Assembly (NCBI GenBank): GCA_028671895.1
Contig: CM053799.1
Location: 46,377,455 to 46,441,454, forward strand
Direction: 5' to 3'
DNA from: Oenanthe sinensis
Taxonomy: Eukaryota; Streptophyta; Magnoliopsida; Apiales; Apiaceae
Length of the DNA: 64,000 bases
Position numbers and translations under genes: made by a program. How positions within the stretch are numbered: position 1 is the first letter of the stretch; each line of letters starts with the position of its first letter. The notes below the pieces were generated by a model that was given only the letters and a program-made list of their open reading frames with translations, ran no database searches and was not told the origin of the DNA. Below, one piece after another: positions 60,664-64,000 of the stretch.

Positions 60664-61932
60664 TGTTGGATCAAATCAAGCCTAGTTTATGTAATTATTT
60701 GTCTTGCTATAACATAGTTAGTACTTCTGTAATAGGGTAGTGACTTAGATATTTCTATGTATTATTGCATATAAAAGTTTGATCAGATTATATTTCAAGT
60801 TGTAATTAAAGTCAAGAATAAAGTTTGTTAGAAGATTCAAACTGAATCATGCAACAAGACAAAGAAGACTTATTGGAGAAATAAGGAACAGAATCCGAGA
60901 ATTCTACTAAGGCAATTACTCATTCAAGAAGTCACTCATTCGAGAAGTCAGAATTATGCAACTGGTCAAGAAGTCTCAAAACACACTCATTAACTCAGTA
61001 TTCGATCGAGAAGTCAGCCATTCGAGAAGTCAAGATATTGAAGCCAATAGAGTAGTGTGAAATGTTATTCATTCGAGAAGTTCAGAAAATCAATTCGAGA
61101 AGTTAGCAAAAGGAGCATTCGAGAAGTGGTAAAGCCGAGTCAATCGAGAAGTCACAGTTTCAAGTTTACATTCGAGAAATCTAGTCTAATCGAGAAGTCA
61201 TCAAACATAATATGCAATCGAGAAGTCTAAACATTCGAGAAGTCAATCGTTCAAGGACTAATCGAGAAGTCACAGCTAGTACTCAATCGAGAAGTCAATC
61301 ACTATGACTTCTCGAATCAATTTCAATAGAGTACTCGACTGTTCCAAGGAGCTATTTTCAAGCAGAATTGCTAAAGAACAAGACAGATAATTTGCAGCTC
61401 TGTCTTTGCAAGACAACTCAAGCCTGTGAAGATAGAGACAAGTCTACAATGAAGTTGGAAAGATAGTCAAGACAAAGGACAAAAGATATAAGGCTGAATG
61501 TAGCAGACTGTCATAACAATGTTAGCTAGAAATAGATATTAGTCAAATGTAAAGTATGTCTTGTCTATTTCTAGTTTTAGCTAAACTGTCTTATGTGAGC
61601 ATGTGCAAAGGACATGTTGTCTATATATTTTATGCACACTCACATTTGACAGTGTCTTTGATTTTTGCATTGTAATATTCCTAGAACAAGAAGCTGAAAT
61701 TCAAATTGAATTTCAAATTGTAGCAAAGATTCATTCTAATAAAATTATATTGAAAGTTACATCTTGTGTTTACTTTACTTACTGTTATATGTTATCTTAA
61801 ACACTTGTATTGTTTCAACAGTTTAAGAATCATTCAAAGACTTCATCAATTTTTCTTTAATTTATAAAAAGAGATTAAGAAAGATTTGAAGTATACATTC
61901 ACCCCTGTAAACGGGACTCCTTATTCCTAACA
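60664..61932 (+). mobile_element. Solo LTR (Copia, SIRE-like) with iterated CGAGAAGTC motif
   Basis: The 1,269-base unit starts TGTTGGATCAAATCAAG and ends GACTCCTTATTCCTAACA. It is flanked by a perfect 5-base duplication CAAGG (60659-60663 and 61933-61937). A TATA-like gtctatatattttatgc lies near 61619-61635, and a C-rich cattcacccctgtaaacg lies before the end. The U3 part (about 60921-61290) carries about 15 copies of an (A/T)TCGAGAAGTC motif at irregular spacing, closing with one inverted copy (gacttctcga, about 61306-61315). No coding domain is present, so it is a solo LTR. Confidence 0.9.
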
Positions 61933-61937
61933 CAAGG

Positions 61938-62967
61938 TTCACTCTTCGCTAACAAACCCGAGTGAATAGCATTCTCAATTCCAATTAGGTGAACTTCATA
62001 CTTTACTCATCACGTGCTTTTAATTATTGGTATTATTGTATAGAAAAAGAAGAGTTCATGTCATGTCGTAGTTGACTTCTTCGTCTCTATTCTTTATCTT
62101 GATCGATTAGTATTATTATTATTATGTACTATTTATAATTTAATCTATAATAATAGACTTTTTAATTAATATTGACATTAAATCTTAAATATAATATTTT
62201 TTAATTTTCAGTTAGTATATATATGAATGTTTCTGGCTCCATCACTGGTCTCATGCAAGATGAAAGATGGATTACGAACAATTCACGCAGGTGATCAAAA
62301 CTAATAATTCGCAGTACTGTATAATCAAAAATATTTCTGCATGTCTTGACAGAAATTACTAGACAGACATCGATTCAAATAAGAAAATTCTCTTTGTGAA
62401 ATTGGGCCTTGCATTGATAGTAAGAAAAGTGACGCTCTTCAGGCTTGTCACTAAGTTCACTATTAATCAGCCCCACATGAGTCAGGGTATCACACCCTCT
62501 CCTTAAGGATGCTGATCTACCAGTGTGAGAGAGTCTAGTGTATTTTTATCGATAAATCATCGTAGTGTGCAAGTAGAATGAAAGTCACCTTTTTGATTGA
62601 TGAGTTTAGAAAAGTGGTTTATGTATTGTTGATCTTTTCCTGATTGATATTTAGATTACATATCAAAACGTTGCAGATAGAGACCTTTCTTGACAGGTAG
62701 TTGTACCACTTGATGAGTTTTGGATTTTTGAGACATATATGATAACTCAAGTTTTTCGTTTTATGTAGTTTTGAACTGTAGTCTTATTGTTAACTTAATG
62801 TTTCTGTGGATTAATAGTCCATCACTTGCTTCCAAAGAGTGTTGTAACAAGTAGCATTGTACTCGATCCGAGCAATTCAGTACTAAGTATGTGACGAACT
62901 GTCTGTGGAGGCATTAGCTTAATCTGCAATCTATCACAATATGCAGGTGGAATTGCAGAACACATAT
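61938..62967 (+). promoter_or_regulatory. Promoter/5' leader region of the trehalose-phosphate synthase gene
   Basis: No other gene was recognised. A splice-acceptor-like polypyrimidine-poor tatgcag lies at 62940-62946, just before the coding frame, so a 5' leader intron is likely. A candidate leader exon end (aattcacgcag|gtgatc) is at about 62280-62291. Both are inference. Confidence 0.35.
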
Positions 62968-63346
62968 ATGACTTTTGTAGAGTATGATCACAATTCTGCC
63001 ATACTGAGGACTGGACTGGATAGGCTTTGGAGAGAAAAAGAAGACAATAAATCCAACAGGTCACTTAATGCAAATGAGGAAGGGAAAGATTTTAAAGGGG
63101 ATAATGGCAATGTTGAGGACGGGCAAAATTTAGCTGGTGGGGAGTGGCTCGATGTTGAACATTTATTGGATGGAATCATAAAGGCAACAGTTCTTAATGA
63201 TTGTAGAAATAATACGCAAAAGGGGAGGCATCCAAAACAACGTTTATTGATAGTTTCAAACAGGCTGCCTGTATCTGCAACTAGGAAGGGGGAAGACTCA
63301 TGGACACTAAAAGCAAGTGCAGGGGGACTAGTCAGTGCACTTCTGG
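62968..63346 (+). CDS. TPS1: Class I trehalose-6-phosphate synthase, first coding exon (partial)
   Basis: The frame from ATG 62968 has an acidic/basic leader (DRLWREKEDNKSNRSLNANE) and then the start of the glycosyltransferase domain. The strongly conserved block RLLIVSNRLPVSATRKGEDS leads into SAGGLVSALLG, followed by the donor GTAAGT at 63347. NRLPVSA(x)R(x)GEDSW is specific to class I enzymes, which make trehalose-6-phosphate from UDP-glucose and glucose-6-phosphate; class II proteins read differently here. The rest of the gene lies beyond the window. The N-terminal Leu/Arg autoinhibitory motif of Arabidopsis TPS1 is not evident, so a TPS1 paralogue is possible. A slightly earlier in-frame ATG at 62941 sits across the presumed acceptor and was not used. 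Confidence 0.8.
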
Positions 63347-63394
63347 GTAAGTGTTAATTCACTTCACTCTTGATTTGCATTTTGTTTGATCATA

Positions 63395-64000
63395 AAATTG
63401 TAGATCATTATTCAAAGGGATGTTAAAGATAGAATAGCATGGGTGGGCTCGTCTAACGGTCAGTACAGTGTTAAGTCAGGCTATCACCTGTGGCAAGAGC
63501 AAAATATGGGCACGTTCAATATACCACAATCAGGTGGGTGGAAAAAAATCTGGAGGCTCCCTATCCCTCATAAAGTGAAATCCTCCTATGGCGTTTCTGC
63601 AGAAACAATGTTCCTGTTTGGAACCGGCTGAGGTCCAAAGGTGTGTCTCTCCCTATCATATGCCCTATGTGTCAGGTCGATATCGGACATCTGCTCCACG
63701 TTTTCTTTGATTGTCCTTTTGCTCGTCATTGCTGGAAATATACTGGAAGAATGTATGATATGCAGGCCGTTGACTCTGCACCTGGGTGGCTGTTGGAGAA
63801 ACTCAATAATGCAATGTCTGATGAGATCGTCAAAATTGCAAAAGTCCTGTGTGGAGTGTGGTTCTGAAGAAATAAGAAAGTCTGGGAAGGACAATCTGTA
63901 AATCATGTCACTGCAATGGACTGGAGTGCAAAAATGTTTGCCGATCGGGGCGAAGCTAGACGCACTAGAGAGGTAGCAAAAAGTGCTCACTCAAATGGAG
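63395..64000 (+). mobile_element. LINE fragment (zinc-binding RT C-terminus), in the TPS intron
   Basis: Frames at 63443-63590 and 63586-63864 give the zf-RVT domain of plant non-LTR retrotransposons. Visible motifs are GQYSVKSGYHLW, WKKIWRLPIPHKVK, NRLRSKGV, CPMCQVDIGHLLHVFFDCPF and, past a TGA replacing Trp, RNKKVWEG. A frameshift near 63587 and the stop near 63864 show it is dead. It begins about 50 bases after the TPS splice donor and continues past the window end. The RT core is missing, as in 5'-truncated LINEs. Confidence 0.88.

Noticed and set aside
60921..61315. CRISPR-like array of short repeats
   Set aside because: Spacing is irregular, the repeat core is only ~10 bases, and it lies within a plant solo LTR with TG...CA ends.
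62223..62290. Short ATG frame ending at a possible donor (aattcacgcag|gtgatc)
   Set aside because: It could be an upstream TPS leader exon, but the frame does not join convincingly to the TPS coding exon.

Overview
The window is nuclear DNA from a core eudicot plant. Genes are split by GT-AG introns, intergenic DNA is AT-rich, and LTR retrotransposons, hAT, Mutator and Stowaway elements are abundant. The proteins look asterid-like (Apiaceae is possible), but I cannot name the species from sequence alone.

Layout. 1-4.9 kb is transposon debris: the end of one LTR, then a decayed Tat-type Ty3/gypsy pol with a solo LTR nested in its integrase. 5.5-10.5 kb (+) is an intact six-exon MACPF gene of the CAD1 type. 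12.5-14.9 kb (+) is a broken NPF4-type transporter pseudogene. 16.0-17.5 kb (-) is an OTU-domain deubiquitinase (OTU5/OTUD6 type). 20.2-30.5 kb (+) is a 12-exon ankyrin-repeat integrin-linked-kinase-like gene whose introns carry a hAT-like element with a captured promoter and exon, a Mutator-like element and a Copia fragment. 32.9-38.4 kb (+) is an AGAMOUS-type MADS-box gene with a 2.5 kb second intron. 39.5-57.2 kb (-) holds three GDSL esterase/lipase copies, interrupted by a broken second copy of the AGAMOUS 3' half. 60-62 kb holds a Stowaway MITE and a solo LTR. 63 kb (+) is the first coding exon of a class I trehalose-6-phosphate synthase, followed by a LINE fragment in its intron.

Main structural point. 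A segment running from AGAMOUS intron 3 into exon 1 of a GDSL gene was tandemly duplicated. The left unit keeps a complete AGAMOUS gene but a GDSL gene without its 5' end. The right unit keeps a complete GDSL gene but an AGAMOUS copy without its MADS domain, and several elements then inserted into that copy. The order kinase - AGAMOUS - GDSL matches Arabidopsis AT4G18950-AT4G18960-AT4G18970, which supports the euAG assignment.

Exon models were built by hand from reading frame, splice sites and remembered family conservation. Functions are by homology. No search, alignment or expression data were available.
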